The translations under genes were made by a program, and so were the position numbers. The notes below the pieces were generated by a model. It worked only from the letters and a program-made list of their open reading frames with translations, was not told the origin of the DNA and made no database searches. A stretch of DNA of 28,525 bases. It comes from Basidiobolus ranarum (taxonomy: Eukaryota > Basidiobolomycota > Basidiobolomycetes > Basidiobolales). Position 1 is the stretch's first letter. Every line of letters begins with the position of its first letter. The stretch covers positions 1-28,525 of the forward strand of contig JASJQH010000114.1 of assembly GCA_040143965.1 (NCBI GenBank). The letters run 5' to 3'. Positions 27,681 to 28,525 of the stretch are shown here, piece after piece.

Positions 27681-28525
27681 GACTTGGATCTGATTGAACA
27701 TATGACAAATATATTCCTGATTAGTCTACAGGATTCAGACAGTGCTTGCGGTATTACTGCTTGATCTGTTGCGGTTCTAATAATTAAGGTAAGCCCAGAA
27801 AAATATACTAGAGATGAATAAATAAATATAAAGATAGTCACCTATTTGGAACTTTCGTAGAGCAGAATATCCCCATATCGTAGGTCCTTGCTGAATACTG
27901 TGTTTAATGCCACAATGCTGATGTTCTTATTCTGGATGTGCCTTGGAAACATCCTCGACGTGTTGTATGGTAGGGTAGTAGTACCATAGTATGTCTGATC
28001 TCTGCTCATGCCTGAGCTGCTTTTTATAACCATAAAGGAGCCAAACCTTTACTGCTACCACTGCATTTTACAACCACATTGACTCAATGTTTGACAGTTT
28101 AGACCATATTTCTCACCACATACTGCCTTAAAGAATTCATTCGGAAGCAGTTTAAAATGGGCTTACTTCTATATTTACTATTAGTCATATATCTGGGGCA
28201 AGAGAGGTAACAAGATATAGTTCAGTTTTATATCGGAGTATATATAATTACTCTAGTATAAAGGCATGAGAAGCAGTATGCCTGAAATGAAGTACTATTT
28301 AACTATATATTTGTCAATTTTCCACAAAGTCACTGCAAGATAATATATTAGGGGGGATGAAAAGCACCATATGGTGTGGACTTTATTTAGCTTAAACACT
28401 AATCTAAACAAAGTAACAATAAAGACATTAATCTTTTAAGATATTGTGACAATACTGGATCATATCCATACTTAACCTGATGACCAATGTAATCAAGTTC
28501 AGAGGATGTAAATATAGTGTTAAGG

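Larger units (their letters stand above)
27431..28525. other. P450 upstream region to window end
   Basis: It contains two TTAGGG clusters and AT-rich non-coding sequence. A 63-codon minus-strand frame (28033-27842) overlaps a TATAAAAAG at 28028-28020 and has no recognisable domain. No gene is supported up to the window edge. Confidence 0.45.

Noticed and set aside
27842-28033. 63-aa minus-strand protein near the window end
   Set aside because: No domain, its ATG overlaps the only TATA-like element, and the length is within chance.
1-28525. A biosynthetic cluster or mobile defence system across the window
   Set aside because: Gene types are unrelated household and regulatory functions with ordinary eukaryotic spacing; the P450 has no adjacent synthase or tailoring partner.

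Overview
The window looks like nuclear DNA of a fungus, most likely an early-diverging filamentous lineage (Zoopagomycota/Entomophthoromycotina-like or Mucoromycota; I cannot place it more precisely). Genes have short GT-AG introns (50-85 nt, often with CTAAC-like branch sites), TATA boxes sit close to the ATG, AATAAA follows several stops by about 75-130 nt, and the gene types are fungal or eukaryotic. TTAGGG-type telomeric repeats occur at internal positions. There is no operon structure, CRISPR array, rRNA or convincing tRNA.

Layout, left to right. (1) 150-1409 (-), a two-exon FSP1/AIFM2-like FAD oxidoreductase. (2) 1842-5645 (+), a 1267-aa intronless coiled-coil/low-complexity protein with five PPG-hydrophobic motifs, three of them in ~80-residue repeats. 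(3) 6236-6979 (-) and 9214-9864 (+), two divergently transcribed paralogous two-finger C2H2 transcription factors about 2.2 kb apart. (4) 11312-12483 (+), a two-exon ZIP zinc transporter. (5) 13792-14581 (+), a two-exon orphan with a basic N-terminus and acidic middle. (6) 15882-17186 (+), a four-exon cAMP-receptor/Git3-like seven-helix GPCR. (7) 18165-19651 (-), a five-exon nuclear-type protein with an FGF motif and a C-terminus resembling sororin. (8) 20392-21569 (+), a three-exon trihelix (Myb/SANT-like) DNA-binding protein, divergent from (7). (9) About 22.7-25.7 kb, a gene-poor AT-rich stretch holding a decayed Ty1/copia RNase H fragment on the minus strand. (10) 25704-27388 (-), a two-exon cytochrome P450.

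The genes do not form an evident pathway; this is a normal mixed chromosomal segment. Most worth following are the sororin-like candidate, the large protein that looks like a multivalent GYF-domain ligand, the C2H2 pair in which one copy has lost the second zinc-finger histidine but kept an alternative cysteine, and the internal telomere-like tracts near promoters. Spliced models were built by hand from splice sites and reading-frame continuity; no alignment or database search was run.
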